This document shows positions 25,407 through 34,190 of a stretch of 64,000 bases of DNA, in pieces (the stretch's first letter is position 1; each line of letters starts with the position of its first letter). Made by a program: the position numbers and the translations under genes. The DNA comes from Dehalococcoidia bacterium. GTDB taxonomy: Bacteria; Chloroflexota; Dehalococcoidia; Lucifugimonadales; UBA3495. Location: contig JAJDTP010000005.1 in NCBI GenBank assembly GCA_022827095.1, positions 186,001 to 250,000 of the forward strand, in the 5' to 3' direction. Below the pieces are notes generated by a model. That model was given only the letters and a program-made list of their open reading frames with translations. It had not been told where the DNA came from and did no database searches.

Positions 25407-26588
25407 ATGGTTGACCTCAGGCGCGCTGCCGCCATCGTGGGCATCCACGAGCACGTCACCCGCTATGCTCCCGACAAGAGCGAACTCCAGATCCAGGGCG
25501 AGAGCGTCATCAATGCCCTCGCGGACGCCGGCCTCACCAAGGACGACGTTGACGGCCTGTTCACCGCTTCCAGCAGTGCCCGCAACAGCGGCATGAACCT
25601 GGCCGACTACCTCAACCTGTACCCCAGCTACGTCGACAACACCACCGTCGGCGGCGGGTCCTTCGAGTTCCACCTCTCCCACGCCCTCACCGCCATCGCG
25701 GCCGGCCGCATCAACGTGGCCGTCATCACCTACAGCAGCTTGGCCCGTTCCGGCGGCGTGTCGGTCGGTACCGGCGGCGTCGGACGCTTCGGCCATCCCA
25801 TCCTTGAGCCGTCCCCTGACAGCTTCGAGGAACTCTACGGCATGACCACCGTGGGCCTCTACGCCATGATCGCCCGCCGCCACATGCACCTCTACGGCAC
25901 CACCTCTGAGCAGTTGGCTGAGGTTTCAGTGGCGATGCGGCATCACGCTTCCATGAACCCCGAGGCGTTGTTCCGCGATCCTATCACCGTTGAAGACGTG
26001 GTCGGCTCCCGCGTCATCTCTGACCCGCTGCATCTGATGGACTGCTGCGTCATCACCGACGGCGGCGGCGCGGTGGTGGTCGCGTCCCCCGAAGTCGCCC
26101 GCAACTGTCGACATACTCCGGTCTGGGTCCTCGGAACCGGCGAGGCCATCGCCCACCAGGGCGCCGGCAAGCGCGACCTCATCTATATCGCCGCGCACCA
26201 GAGCTCGCCTCGCGCCTTCGAGATGGCCGGCGTCACCCACGACGATATCGACATGGCCATGGTCTACGACTCCTTCACCATCACCGTGGTTGAGACCCTC
26301 GAGGACCTGGGCTTCTGCAAGAAGGGCGAGGGCGGAGAATTTGTCAGCAACGGCCGGCTCAAAGTCGGCGGGGCCTTGCCCATCAACACCGACGGCGGCG
26401 GCCTGTCGTCCAACCACCCGGGGATGCGCGGCCTCTTCCTCCTCCTCGAAGCCACCCGCCAGCTTCGCCACCAGTTCGACGGCACCGGACGCCAGGTTCC
26501 GAACTGCCAGATCGCCCTGGCCCACGGCACCGGCGGCGCCCTGGGTTCCCGCCACAGCGGCGGCACCGTCATCCTGGCCCGCGACTAA
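25407..26588 (+). CDS. Thiolase-like protein (SCP-x/acetyl-CoA acetyltransferase group), probably without catalytic Cys
   Basis: A 393-residue thiolase-fold protein. The start has GGAGG upstream. Where thiolases carry the nucleophilic cysteine (CASG-like), this has Ser85 in GGGSFEFHLSHALTAIAAG. The C-terminal HGTGGALGSRHSGGTVIL keeps the glycine-rich site. This subgroup pairs with a DUF35 zinc-ribbon/OB protein, the next gene, and the two form a complex in sterol and acyl-CoA degradation in other bacteria, acting as a retro-aldolase partner or acyl-CoA binder. The role here is inferred from that pairing. Confidence 0.83.
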   Translation: MVDLRRAAAIVGIHEHVTRYAPDKSELQIQGESVINALADAGLTKDDVDGLFTASSSARNSGMNLADYLNLYPSYVDNTTVGGGSFEFHLSHALTAIAAGRINVAVITYSSLARSGGVSVGTGGVGRFGHPILEPSPDSFEELYGMTTVGLYAMIARRHMHLYGTTSEQLAEVSVAMRHHASMNPEALFRDPITVEDVVGSRVISDPLHLMDCCVITDGGGAVVVASPEVARNCRHTPVWVLGTGEAIAHQGAGKRDLIYIAAHQSSPRAFEMAGVTHDDIDMAMVYDSFTITVVETLEDLGFCKKGEGGEFVSNGRLKVGGALPINTDGGGLSSNHPGMRGLFLLLEATRQLRHQFDGTGRQVPNCQIALAHGTGGALGSRHSGGTVILARD

Positions 26589-26640
26589 CCAAAGACAAAA
26601 ATCCTGTCCATCCTGTTTATCGATGTGAAAAGGAACCACC

Positions 26641-27054
26641 ATGACCACACAATGGAACAAACCCCTGCCCACCGTCTCCGGGGAGACCAAGCCCTTCTGG
26701 GACTCCTGTCGCCGCGGGCAACTCGTCATCCAGTACTGCGAGGGCTGCGATGATTATCAGTGGTACCCCCGCGGCATCTGCGCCGACTGCTGGGGCGAGA
26801 GCGTCCGTTGGGTCCAGGCCAGCGGTCGCGGTACCGTCTGGACCTACACCGTGACCTATCAGAACCGCACTCCCGGATTCGCCGAGATGGTCCCTTACGT
26901 CCTCGCCCTCGTTGAGCTGGAAGAGGGCGTTCGGATGTTCACCAACATCATCGACTGCAACCCTCGGGACGTGCATATCGGGATGCCGGTGGAAGTGACC
27001 TTCCAGACCGCGACGCCACAGCTGAGCATTCCCTACTTCAAACCGGCCGGGTAA
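26641..27054 (+). CDS. Zn-ribbon OB-fold protein (DUF35)
   Basis: A 137-residue partner of thiolase-like proteins. The N-terminal rubredoxin-like zinc ribbon has QYCEGCDDYQWYPR and ICADCWG, giving two CxxC pairs. An OB fold follows (GRGTVWTYTVTYQNRTPGF, then YVLALVELEEGVRMFTNI). Members bind acyl-CoA and form heteromers with the thiolase. It follows the thiolase-like gene after 52 bases that contain the repeat-like string AAAATCCTGTCCATCCTG. GGAA lies upstream of the ATG. Confidence 0.88.
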   Translation: MTTQWNKPLPTVSGETKPFWDSCRRGQLVIQYCEGCDDYQWYPRGICADCWGESVRWVQASGRGTVWTYTVTYQNRTPGFAEMVPYVLALVELEEGVRMFTNIIDCNPRDVHIGMPVEVTFQTATPQLSIPYFKPAG

Positions 27055-27068
27055 GCAAAACCGCCGGA

Positions 27069-27284
27069 ATGCCAACGATGAACAGCAACGTGTACCACGT
27101 CCATTTCCTTGACCACCAGTTGCCCGAAGGTGACCAGGACAAGATGCAGTTCGCCAGGGAGTATGCTGCTGAGCTTACCGGCGCCAGCCTGGATGACATC
27201 ACCTGCTTTTTACAGAAACACACCGGCGACCCCAGCTACCGCCTGACCATCAGCGTTCCCCAACGACTCACTGACGCGCCTTAA
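27069..27284 (+). CDS. Small hypothetical protein, possibly the front half of an interrupted gene
   Basis: 71 residues in this frame (an alternative ATG at 27078 removes three). The sequence HFLDHQLPEGDQDKMQFARE and EYAAELTGASLDDITCFLQK has the look of a folded protein, but no family was recognised. It ends in TAA inside a 14-base-stem hairpin. The same reading frame stays open and protein-like for 101 more codons after that stop, so this may be a broken or read-through gene. Confidence 0.45.
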   Translation: MPTMNSNVYHVHFLDHQLPEGDQDKMQFAREYAAELTGASLDDITCFLQKHTGDPSYRLTISVPQRLTDAP

Positions 27285-27298
27285 CGCGTCAGTGAGTC
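27265..27298 (+). terminator. Perfect 14-bp hairpin overlapping a stop codon
   Basis: GACTCACTGACGCG (27265-27278), loop CCTTAA, then the exact inverse CGCGTCAGTGAGTC (27285-27298). The TAA at 27282-27284 lies in the loop. Only TGGTCTTG follows, so it is not a classical T-rich terminator. It could be a terminator, an inserted palindrome or an attenuator. Confidence 0.45.
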
Positions 27299-27590
27299 TG
27301 GTCTTGAACCCGTCTTTGAAGAACCGGAAAAGCCCTACGTGGACGGAGATTCCTGCATCGTCCCGGGTTCGTTCCAAATCAGGCATTTCGGCGTTGCCAT
27401 TGACCCACGCGCCGTTTCCAATCACCCGGAAAGACAAAGCATCATGGCACAAGTCCTTGTTGAACACGTGCCGGATCTGCCCGATGTCGCCGGAAACTTC
27501 CTCAACTGGCATTATATTGAGGCGGATGATGAAACGGGATTGATCGCCATCTTCTGGAGTGACGGCGAAGCCGATCGCCAATCGGCTTGA
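27285..27590 (+). other. Open frame continuing after the TAA of the 27069 gene
   Basis: In the frame of the preceding gene, the codons after TAA read through ESGLEPVFEEPEKPYVDGDS to FGVAIDPRAVSNHPERQS, then VEHVPDLPDVAGNFLNWHY and a stop at 27588. The composition is protein-like. There is no start codon with a ribosome binding site (only GTG at 27339). It is either a separate small gene with weak initiation or the second half of one interrupted gene. Confidence 0.35.
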
Positions 27591-27755
27591 TTACTTCGGA
27601 AAAGCCCTGCCGGGTGGGTGCGCAGGCGGGGTTTATCCATGCTCTTGCCGCCTCGAACGTGGCCTGTTATGCCACGGCCGTTACTACAATTCGCCCCCCA
27701 ACCCTGCTAGACTGGCGGCGTGAAATCCGGATTTTATGGAGTTCGTGAGCACGCA

Positions 27756-28460
27756 ATGACTACTACGCCGCAGCAGTTATATCAGCTGCAGGAACTGGAC
27801 CATCGTATCGACGGTATCGACGCCGAGCGCAGGCGTATCGAAAAGCGACTGGCGGCCGGCGTCAATCGCCCCGACCTGACCAGCGAAGCCGAGCACCATT
27901 CCGCCCGGGCCACCGCCGTTGGCGCCAATATGCAGTCCCGCCGCGAAGAGATGGAGCGGATACGCGAGCGCCTGACCGGTCTGGAATCGCGCCTGTACGG
28001 CGGCAATGCCTCCCGTCGTGACCTGTCCGCCATCCAACGTGAGGTCGACTCATCGAAATACCAGATCGACCAGCTGGACGAGTTGCTGCTCGAATTGGAA
28101 GAAGAGCAGCGCACCCACGAGGCCGCCGCCGTCGCCGCCCTTGACGAGATGGAGGCCGCCGAGGTCGAGTGGCAGACCGTCACCGAGACTCTTGGCAATC
28201 GGCTGACCGAGCTGGAGGGCGACCGCGAAACCGCGACGGTCGAACGGCAGGATATGGCCGTCACCTTTCCCCAGGCTGACCTTCAGCGCTACGAGCGGCT
28301 GCGACGCAACAAGGCTGGCACCGCTATCGCGCTGGTGGACAACGGCCGCGTGTGCCTGGCTTGCCGGATGACCCTCACCAGCAACGTCATTCGCCAGTTG
28401 CGGGACAAGTCGAAGCAGGTTCTGTGCAGCACCTGCGGCCGCATATTGTTCCAGCAGTAG
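27756..28460 (+). CDS. Coiled-coil protein with C4-type zinc ribbon (COG1579)
   Basis: A 234-residue protein: a long coiled coil (residues ~5-170, heptads of Leu/Ile/Glu such as LQELDHRIDGIDAERRRIE) then a C4 zinc ribbon, CLACRMTL and CSTCGRI, near the end. It matches COG1579, whose function is unsettled (nucleic-acid binding or FlhA/replication links have been suggested). The start is uncertain. ATG 27756 fits homologues. A GTG at 27720 lies six bases after a TAGACT -10-like hexamer, which would mean a leaderless start. Confidence 0.83.
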   Translation: MTTTPQQLYQLQELDHRIDGIDAERRRIEKRLAAGVNRPDLTSEAEHHSARATAVGANMQSRREEMERIRERLTGLESRLYGGNASRRDLSAIQREVDSSKYQIDQLDELLLELEEEQRTHEAAAVAALDEMEAAEVEWQTVTETLGNRLTELEGDRETATVERQDMAVTFPQADLQRYERLRRNKAGTAIALVDNGRVCLACRMTLTSNVIRQLRDKSKQVLCSTCGRILFQQ

Positions 28461-28520
28461 CGGAGTTAACCGCCGCCGGGCGCACCCGGACTTGACCTAC
28501 CAGGCATGGAGAAGTGACCG

Positions 28521-29297
28521 ATGAAACCGTTGCGCGTTGCCATGCTTCACTTGGCCCCCGAACTGGCCGACGTCGCCCACAATCGAGCGTTGGCCGAGCA
28601 GGGTTTGGCCCGCGCCGCCGCCATGGGCGCACAGTGGGTTATAACTCCGGAGCTGTTCATCACCGGCTACAAGTTCGCCGAGATGATCGGCACCGACTGG
28701 ATCCTTCCCCAGCCTGACGAGTGGATGCAAACCTTCTGCGGTCAGGTCCGCGAGCTCGGCCTGACCGTGTTCCTCTCCCACCCCGAGCGCGATCCCGACG
28801 GCGATTTGATGTACAACACCGTCTTCGTCATCGGCCCCGACGGCTCCATCATCGGGCGCCACCGCAAGGTTAAGGCCCTGCGCGGGCCGGAGGCTTGGTC
28901 GTCTCCCGGCGATGACATCGTCCCCATTGACTGTAGCGGCACCGCCGTCGGCGTGGTGATCTGCGCCGACGCTTATCGCAACGACGTTGCCGGCATTCTC
29001 AAAGACCGCGGCGCCGAGATCCTGGTCTCCCCGGCGTCCTGGGGGCCCGGAGACTGCGGTCCCGTGGGTGAGTGGGAGCAGCGAACTCTGGACACCGGCC
29101 TGCCCATCATGGTGTGCAACCGCTCCGGCTGGGAGGCCGACGACCTGGATTTCAACGAGGCGGTCAGCGTCGTAGCGGTGAACGGCAAGCGTGTCCTCCA
29201 GGCCTTCTGTGGCGAGGAATCCGCCGTGCTGTTGTTTGACTGGGATCTCGACGCTATGGCTCCCGTCTCCGCCGATTACGAAATCGCCTGGCTGTGA
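28521..29297 (+). CDS. Nitrilase/carbon-nitrogen hydrolase family enzyme
   Basis: A 258-residue nitrilase-superfamily protein with the full Glu-Lys-Cys triad: Glu44 in [10 protein letters not shown], Lys116 in GRHRKVKAL and Cys148 in VVICADAY. These enzymes hydrolyse non-peptide C-N bonds in amides, ureas or nitriles. The sequence resembles aliphatic amidase/N-carbamoyl hydrolase branches, but the substrate cannot be fixed. GGAG precedes ATG 28521. The DUF1538 gene starts 73 bases after its stop; a shared transcript is possible. Confidence 0.88.
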   Translation: MKPLRVAMLHLAPELADVAHNRALAEQGLARAAAMGAQWVITPELFITGYKFAEMIGTDWILPQPDEWMQTFCGQVRELGLTVFLSHPERDPDGDLMYNTVFVIGPDGSIIGRHRKVKALRGPEAWSSPGDDIVPIDCSGTAVGVVICADAYRNDVAGILKDRGAEILVSPASWGPGDCGPVGEWEQRTLDTGLPIMVCNRSGWEADDLDFNEAVSVVAVNGKRVLQAFCGEESAVLLFDWDLDAMAPVSADYEIAWL

Positions 29298-29370
29298 GTT
29301 CCCCTGCCGGCGATCAACCCGAAAGGCGTCGTTGGGGATTCAGCGTCGCTTCACGGGCCGCAGGACTGGA

Positions 29371-30117
29371 ATGAAACATCGTGCCCGGCCCCTACTCATG
29401 GTGTTGTGGGGGGCGGTTGGGCCGTTGCGCGATCTGGCGCCCATCGTCATAGTCATCGCGTTTTTCCAGATCGTCGTCCTGCGCCAGCCGTTTCCTGATT
29501 TGGGAAACGTTGTCGTGGGGCTGGTTTGTGTGTACCTGGGACTGACGCTCTTCATTCGGGGTCTCGAAACCGGCCTGTTTCCCTTGGGCGATGCGTTGGC
29601 CCAGGGATTTGCGAACCGGGGCAGCCTCTCGGCTTTGCTGGCTTTCGCCTTTTGCCTCGGCTTCGCCACCACCGTGGCCGAACCGGCCCTGATCGCCATC
29701 GCCGGTGAGGCTGCTGAGGTTGCGGCTGAAGCCGGCGCCATCGCCGAAACTGACCGGGCCCGCTCTTCCTACGCTTTGACCCTGCGCCTGGTGGTGGCGA
29801 TGTCGGTAGGCGCGGCCATCGTGTTGGGCGTGCTTCGCATCCTGAAAGGCTGGCCCATCCATTACCTGATTATCGGCGGTTACGTTCTGGTCACCGCGCT
29901 CACCGTCTTCGCCCCCCAGGAGATCATCGGAGTGGCTTACGATTCCGGTGGCGTGACCACCAGCACCATTACCGTGCCCCTGGTTACCGCCTTGGGAGTG
30001 GGGCTCGCCACCTCGATTCGGGGCCGCAACCCCATGGTGGATGGCTTCGGGCTCATCGCCTTCGCCAGCCTGACTCCGATGATCTGCGTCCTGGCCTACG
30101 GCTTGGTGACCCGATGA
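29371..30117 (+). CDS. DUF1538 family membrane protein, first copy
   Basis: A 248-residue integral membrane protein with six to seven hydrophobic segments. The DUF1538 hallmarks are [33 protein letters not shown] and [16 protein letters not shown]1538 proteins are predicted transporters; the repeated AEPAL and DSGGVTTS motifs sit in or near helices and probably line the path. The gene overlaps the second DUF1538 by four bases. The two copies likely form a heteromer regulated by the PII-like and CBS proteins downstream. Confidence 0.85.
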   Translation: MKHRARPLLMVLWGAVGPLRDLAPIVIVIAFFQIVVLRQPFPDLGNVVVGLVCVYLGLTLFIRGLETGLFPLGDALAQGFANRGSLSALLAFAFCLGFATTVAEPALIAIAGEAAEVAAEAGAIAETDRARSSYALTLRLVVAMSVGAAIVLGVLRILKGWPIHYLIIGGYVLVTALTVFAPQEIIGVAYDSGGVTTSTITVPLVTALGVGLATSIRGRNPMVDGFGLIAFASLTPMICVLAYGLVTR

Positions 30118-30935
30118 CCGAACTACTGGGTGTCCTGGTCGCCACGGTCCGGTCAACCATATTCGACGTGGCGCCCATCGTGGTCGTGCTGGTCTTGTTT
30201 CAGGTGGTCGTGCTGCGCCGTCGCCTGCCCAATCTCCGCCGCATGGCCGTCGGTCTGGTGTACGTTCTAATTGGGCTGGCCCTCTTTCTGGTGGGACTGG
30301 AGCAGGCGCTATTCCCCATCGGCGAGACCATGGCGCGGCAACTCACGGACCCGGAGACCATCGGTGCGTCCAATCTGGCCGGTGCGGTGGACTGGCGCGA
30401 TTATCTGTTGGTGTACGCCTTTGGCGGGGCCATCGGCTTTGCCACCACGGTGGCCGAACCCTCGCTGATCGCCGTGGCCATCAAGGCTCAGGAGGTTTCC
30501 GGAGGGACGGTTCGCGCCTGGGGTTTGCGGATTGCCGTGGCCGTAGGTGTCGCAATCGGCGTGGCCCTGGGCTGTTTCCGAATCGTAACCGGCACGCCTC
30601 TCCCCTGGTATATCATCGCCGCCTACGTGGTCGTCATCGTCCAGACATTCCGCGCCGGTCGAACCATAATCCCCCTGGCCTACGACAGCGGAGGCGTTAC
30701 CACGTCAACCGTCACGGTTCCCGTGGTCGCCGCCTTGGGATTGGGCCTGGCCGCCAGCATCCCGGGCCGCAGTCCCCTGATCGATGGTTTCGGTCTGATT
30801 GCGTTCGCCAGTGTTTTTCCTATAATGACCGTGCTCGGATATGCTATGGTAGCTTCATGGTGGAGTCGTCGCGGCGGCGCTGTGGATGCCCAGGAGACCG
30901 GTCATGAGAATGAAGCTGATCGTCGCCCTCGTTAA
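30114..30935 (+). CDS. DUF1538 family membrane protein, second copy
   Basis: 273 residues, paralogous to the gene before it: [38 protein letters not shown] and [14 protein letters not shown]. The motifs are kept, while the overall sequence has diverged, with a longer inter-motif loop and a charged C-terminal tail. It overlaps the first copy by four bases (ATGA) and the PII-like gene by 32. Such overlap implies coupled translation and a fixed stoichiometry. Confidence 0.85.
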   Translation: MTELLGVLVATVRSTIFDVAPIVVVLVLFQVVVLRRRLPNLRRMAVGLVYVLIGLALFLVGLEQALFPIGETMARQLTDPETIGASNLAGAVDWRDYLLVYAFGGAIGFATTVAEPSLIAVAIKAQEVSGGTVRAWGLRIAVAVGVAIGVALGCFRIVTGTPLPWYIIAAYVVVIVQTFRAGRTIIPLAYDSGGVTTSTVTVPVVAALGLGLAASIPGRSPLIDGFGLIAFASVFPIMTVLGYAMVASWWSRRGGAVDAQETGHENEADRRPR

Positions 30936-31254
30936 CAACGACACCACTGACCTCGTGGTCGACGCCGCTCGCGCCGGCGGCGCCACCGGAGCAACCGTCA
31001 TCACCAGCGCTCGTGGCGAAGGACTGCACCGGGAGAAGACCTTTTTCGGACTCGGCCTGGAGTCCCGGCGTGATCTCGCCATGTTCCTGGTGGTGGAAAC
31101 TCGTGCCCGCGACATCCTGGAACGTATCAGCGATGCGGGCCGATTCGAAACCCGCCACGGCGCCGGCATCGCGTTCCAGTTGGATATCGAAGACACCGTC
31201 GGGCTGGTCAGCCAATTGCCCGCCATACGCGAAGAGCTGGAATCCGACCTGTGA
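30904..31254 (+). CDS. PII-like signal protein
   Basis: A 116-residue protein with the PII (GlnB-like) ferredoxin fold: [26 protein letters not shown], then GATVITSARGEG and GLGLESRRDLAMFLVVE. The GEGLHREKTF segment stands where the T-loop would be. PII-like proteins bind nucleotides and gate membrane transporters. The start (ATG 30904) has AGGAG eight bases upstream. It lies inside the end of the second DUF1538 and overlaps the CBS gene by four bases, so a regulatory role on the DUF1538 pair is the likely reading. Confidence 0.82.
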   Translation: MRMKLIVALVNNDTTDLVVDAARAGGATGATVITSARGEGLHREKTFFGLGLESRRDLAMFLVVETRARDILERISDAGRFETRHGAGIAFQLDIEDTVGLVSQLPAIREELESDL

Positions 31255-31655
31255 GCACGCGAGGGCTGGTCAGGGTCGCCGACGTGATGGCCACCCGGAT
31301 CCACAGCATTGATGGGCTGGCCACCGTGGCTGAAGCCATTGCGATGATGCGTGAGCACGGCGTCAACGCTTTGCTCGTCAATCGCCGCGACGCTACTGAC
31401 GAGACCGGCCTGGCACTGATCTCCGACATCGCCCGCGAAGTGATGGCCCCTGGCCGCTCGCCCGATCGGGTTCACGTGTACGAGATCATGACCAAACCCG
31501 CGTTGTCGCTGCATCCGGATATGCTGACCAGGTACGCCGTCCGGTTGCTGATGCGGTTCAACGCTTCACACGCCGTTGTCGCCGACGCCGATCGCAACGC
31601 CGTTGGCTTGGTCACCGTGCGCGACCTCGTACTTGGACAACAGGCGGAAACGTAG
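31251..31655 (+). CDS. CBS-domain protein
   Basis: A 134-residue tandem CBS pair: VADVMATRIHSIDGLATVAEAIAMM with a GVNALLV strand, and VYEIMTKPALSLHPDMLTRYAVRLLMRF with GLVTVRDLV. CBS pairs bind AMP, ATP or related ligands. The GTG start at 31251 is inside the PII-like gene's stop (GTGA overlap). It is the fourth member of the DUF1538-DUF1538-PII-CBS operon. A second ligand-sensing arm for the transporter is inferred. Confidence 0.87.
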   Translation: MSTRGLVRVADVMATRIHSIDGLATVAEAIAMMREHGVNALLVNRRDATDETGLALISDIAREVMAPGRSPDRVHVYEIMTKPALSLHPDMLTRYAVRLLMRFNASHAVVADADRNAVGLVTVRDLVLGQQAET

Positions 31656-31704
31656 TCGGCAGTAAGCGCCGGCGCAATCTGGCAAATCACCGGAGCACAT
31701 CAGA

Positions 31705-33342
31705 ATGGATCCCATCAACCTCGTGGCAGAACGCCTGGGTATAGACCAGCAGCACCTGATCCCCTTTGGCAACACCAAGGCCAAGGTCAGCCTGGACGCC
31801 ATACGGGAAAATGGCCCGCGCGGCAAGCTGGTGGTCGTAACCGGCATCACGCCCACCCCGGCCGGCGAAGGCAAGACCACCACCTCCATCGGCTTGACCG
31901 ACGGACTGGGCCGACTGGGACACAAGGCTGTGGTCAACCTGCGAGAGCCCGCCCTGGGCCCCATCTTCGGCATCAAAGGCGGCGGAACCGGCGGCGGCAA
32001 GGCCCGCGTCGTTCCCGAGGACGAGATCAACATCCACTTCACCGGCGACGCTCACGCCGTCGGCTCCACCCATAACCTCCTCGCCGCCCTGGTGGAGAAC
32101 GCCGTCTACCGCAACCAGGCTTGCGACATGGCCCCCGAGGGCGTCACCTGGTCCCGCGTCACTGACGCCTCCGACCGCGCTCTGCGGCAGATAACCAGCG
32201 GCCTGGGCGGCAACGCCAACAGTCCTCTGCGCGAGACCCGGTTCGACTTCATAACCGCTTCGGAGATCATGGCCATACTCGCCCTGGCCACCGATCTCGA
32301 AGACCTCCGCGCCCGCTTGTCCCGCATGGTGGTGGGAACCAGCCGCAGCGGCGATCCGGTCTCCGTCGACGACTTGGGCCTGACCGGCCCGCTCATGGCC
32401 GTCATGCGCCACACCGTGATGCCCAACCTGGTTCAGACCATGGAAGGACAACCTGCCATCGTCCATTCCGGCCCCTTTGGCAATATCGCTCACGGGTGCA
32501 GCTCAATCATCGCCGACCGCCTGGCCCTCGGCTACGCCGACATCATTATCACCGAGGCCGGTTTTGCCTCGGACCTGGGGTTTGAAAAGTTCATGCACAT
32601 CAAGACCCGCGATCGCGGGCTGCCCATTGCCGCCGCCGTCCTGGTGTCGTCGGTCCGCGCCATGCGTTGGCACGGCGGCGCGCTGCGTCGCAACCTGTCC
32701 CAGCCCGACCTCGATGCCATGAAGGTCGGCGCCGCCAACATGGTGCACCATATCAATATCGTCCGCAGCTTTGGCCTGCCCGTGGTGGTCGCCCTGAACC
32801 GCTTCGACGGCGATAGCGCCGTGGAGTTGCAGACCGCCGCTGAGATCGCCGAGCAGGCCGGGGCCTACGCCACCGCCGAATACTCCGGCTTCACCGATGG
32901 CGGCGAGGGCGGCATGGCTTTGGCCGAAGCGGTCGCCCGCGCCGCCAACGACCCCGCAGCGGCTCCCGATAGCATCGACTACGCCTACGACCTCGACGCA
33001 TCCATCGAGGACAAGGTGCTGGCCCTGGCTCAACGGGTGTACGGAGCCGACCGGGTAACCTGGACTCCGGACGCCCGCCGTCGCGCCCGTTTCTTCGCCT
33101 CCCAGGGATGGGACAATCTGCCCATCTGCATGGCCAAGACCCACCTCTCCATCTCCCACGACCCCACGCTCAAAGGCAGCCCATCGGGTTACGTTTTCCC
33201 CGTGTCCGATATCCGTGCCTCCGTAGGTGCCGGCTTCCTCTACACCCTGGCCGGCCGCATCGAAACCCTGCCCGGCCTGCCCACGCGCCCCCGGGCGGTG
33301 GACATGGACGTCTCCCCTGATGGCGAGATCGTGAACCTTTAG
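31705..33342 (+). CDS. fhs: Formate-tetrahydrofolate ligase
   Basis: A 545-residue FTHFS: ATP-binding PTPAGEGKTTTSIGL, then EPALGPIFGIKGGGTGGGKARVVP, INIHFTGDAHAVGSTHN, and GPFGNIAHGCSSIIAD. It joins formate to tetrahydrofolate using ATP, feeding purine and C1 metabolism. The length agrees with the family (about 550-560). It starts 50 bases after the CBS gene and may share the transcript. Nothing unusual in the active-site blocks. Confidence 0.97.
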   Translation: MDPINLVAERLGIDQQHLIPFGNTKAKVSLDAIRENGPRGKLVVVTGITPTPAGEGKTTTSIGLTDGLGRLGHKAVVNLREPALGPIFGIKGGGTGGGKARVVPEDEINIHFTGDAHAVGSTHNLLAALVENAVYRNQACDMAPEGVTWSRVTDASDRALRQITSGLGGNANSPLRETRFDFITASEIMAILALATDLEDLRARLSRMVVGTSRSGDPVSVDDLGLTGPLMAVMRHTVMPNLVQTMEGQPAIVHSGPFGNIAHGCSSIIADRLALGYADIIITEAGFASDLGFEKFMHIKTRDRGLPIAAAVLVSSVRAMRWHGGALRRNLSQPDLDAMKVGAANMVHHINIVRSFGLPVVVALNRFDGDSAVELQTAAEIAEQAGAYATAEYSGFTDGGEGGMALAEAVARAANDPAAAPDSIDYAYDLDASIEDKVLALAQRVYGADRVTWTPDARRRARFFASQGWDNLPICMAKTHLSISHDPTLKGSPSGYVFPVSDIRASVGAGFLYTLAGRIETLPGLPTRPRAVDMDVSPDGEIVNL

Positions 33343-33456
33343 CAACGGAAGTCCGCTGGCGTCGCGTGTACGGTCCAAAAACCCACGTATCCCGTCCATC
33401 CGGTGCATCCATGCGAATTGCCCTGCCCTGGACCTGCGTCGCCGTGTTTCGTTGCC

Positions 33457-33486
33457 TTTACACCCCCAAAACCACCGGAATATAAT
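33457..33486 (+). promoter_or_regulatory. Promoter of def-cca
   Basis: TTTACA (33457-33462), an 18-base spacer and perfect TATAAT (33481-33486). The start is expected near 33493, about 60 bases before the GTG of def. Confidence 0.8.
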
Positions 33487-33553
33487 CGTCGTCAAGATTA
33501 CGAATTTCGCAATACCCAGCGCGACAATATTCTTCTAACCCAGGGGTGCTACC

Positions 33554-34189
33554 GTGGCCGTGCTCCAGATGCGCGTTTTTCCCGATCCCATCCTGCGTCA
33601 GCGGGCCCGCAAGGTCACGCAGTTCGACGCCAAACTGGCGCAACTCGCCGCCGACATGGCAGAGACCATGAACGCCCACCACGGCGTCGGTCTGGCCGCC
33701 AACCAGGTCGGCGTGTTGCAGCGGATGTTTGTGGTGAAAATGGAAGATTGGGAGGAAGCCCTGGTGCTGGTCAACCCGGAGATCATGCGTCGGGAGGGTC
33801 TCCGCGATGTCGAGGAAGGATGTCTCAGCCTGCCCGGATACCGCGGCATGGTGAGCCGCTCCGAGCGCATCCGGGTCCGCTACCAGGACCTCACCGGCAA
33901 GCAGCAGCGCCTCCGCGCCGAGTGCATGCTGGCCCAGGCCATCGAGCACGAGACCGATCACCTCAACGGCATTCTCTACATTGACCACCTCGTCGCCCAC
34001 GACCAGTTATTCCGCATCCACGTCAACGAAGATGGCGACGTCGAGTACCTTCCCACCGGCGAACCGGACGCAGCCGAACTGGAGTCCGCCGCCCAGCGCA
34101 TGAACAGCCGCAACGTCCTTCCCCAGTTCGACCCCAGCAGCGGCCGGACGGCCACTCGCCAGACCGACGACGCGACCGTCGCCGACTAG
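33554..34189 (+). CDS. def: Peptide deformylase
   Basis: A 211-residue deformylase with the three motifs: GVGLAANQVG (44-53), EEGCLSLPG with metal-ligand Cys90, and HETDHLNG with ligands His132 and His136 and catalytic Glu133. It removes the N-formyl group from nascent proteins. GTG start with AGGGG seven bases upstream. The C-terminal ~45 residues (after DGDVEYLPTG) exceed the usual length and look disordered. It is followed one base later by the CCA transferase gene. Confidence 0.97.
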   Translation: MAVLQMRVFPDPILRQRARKVTQFDAKLAQLAADMAETMNAHHGVGLAANQVGVLQRMFVVKMEDWEEALVLVNPEIMRREGLRDVEEGCLSLPGYRGMVSRSERIRVRYQDLTGKQQRLRAECMLAQAIEHETDHLNGILYIDHLVAHDQLFRIHVNEDGDVEYLPTGEPDAAELESAAQRMNSRNVLPQFDPSSGRTATRQTDDATVAD

Positions 34190-34190
34190 C

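Noticed and set aside
27282-27284. Stop codon TAA in a coding-like frame as a recoded codon
   Set aside because: TAA is not used for selenocysteine, and the surrounding palindrome explains the break better. Sec recoding was considered only for the two TGA cases.
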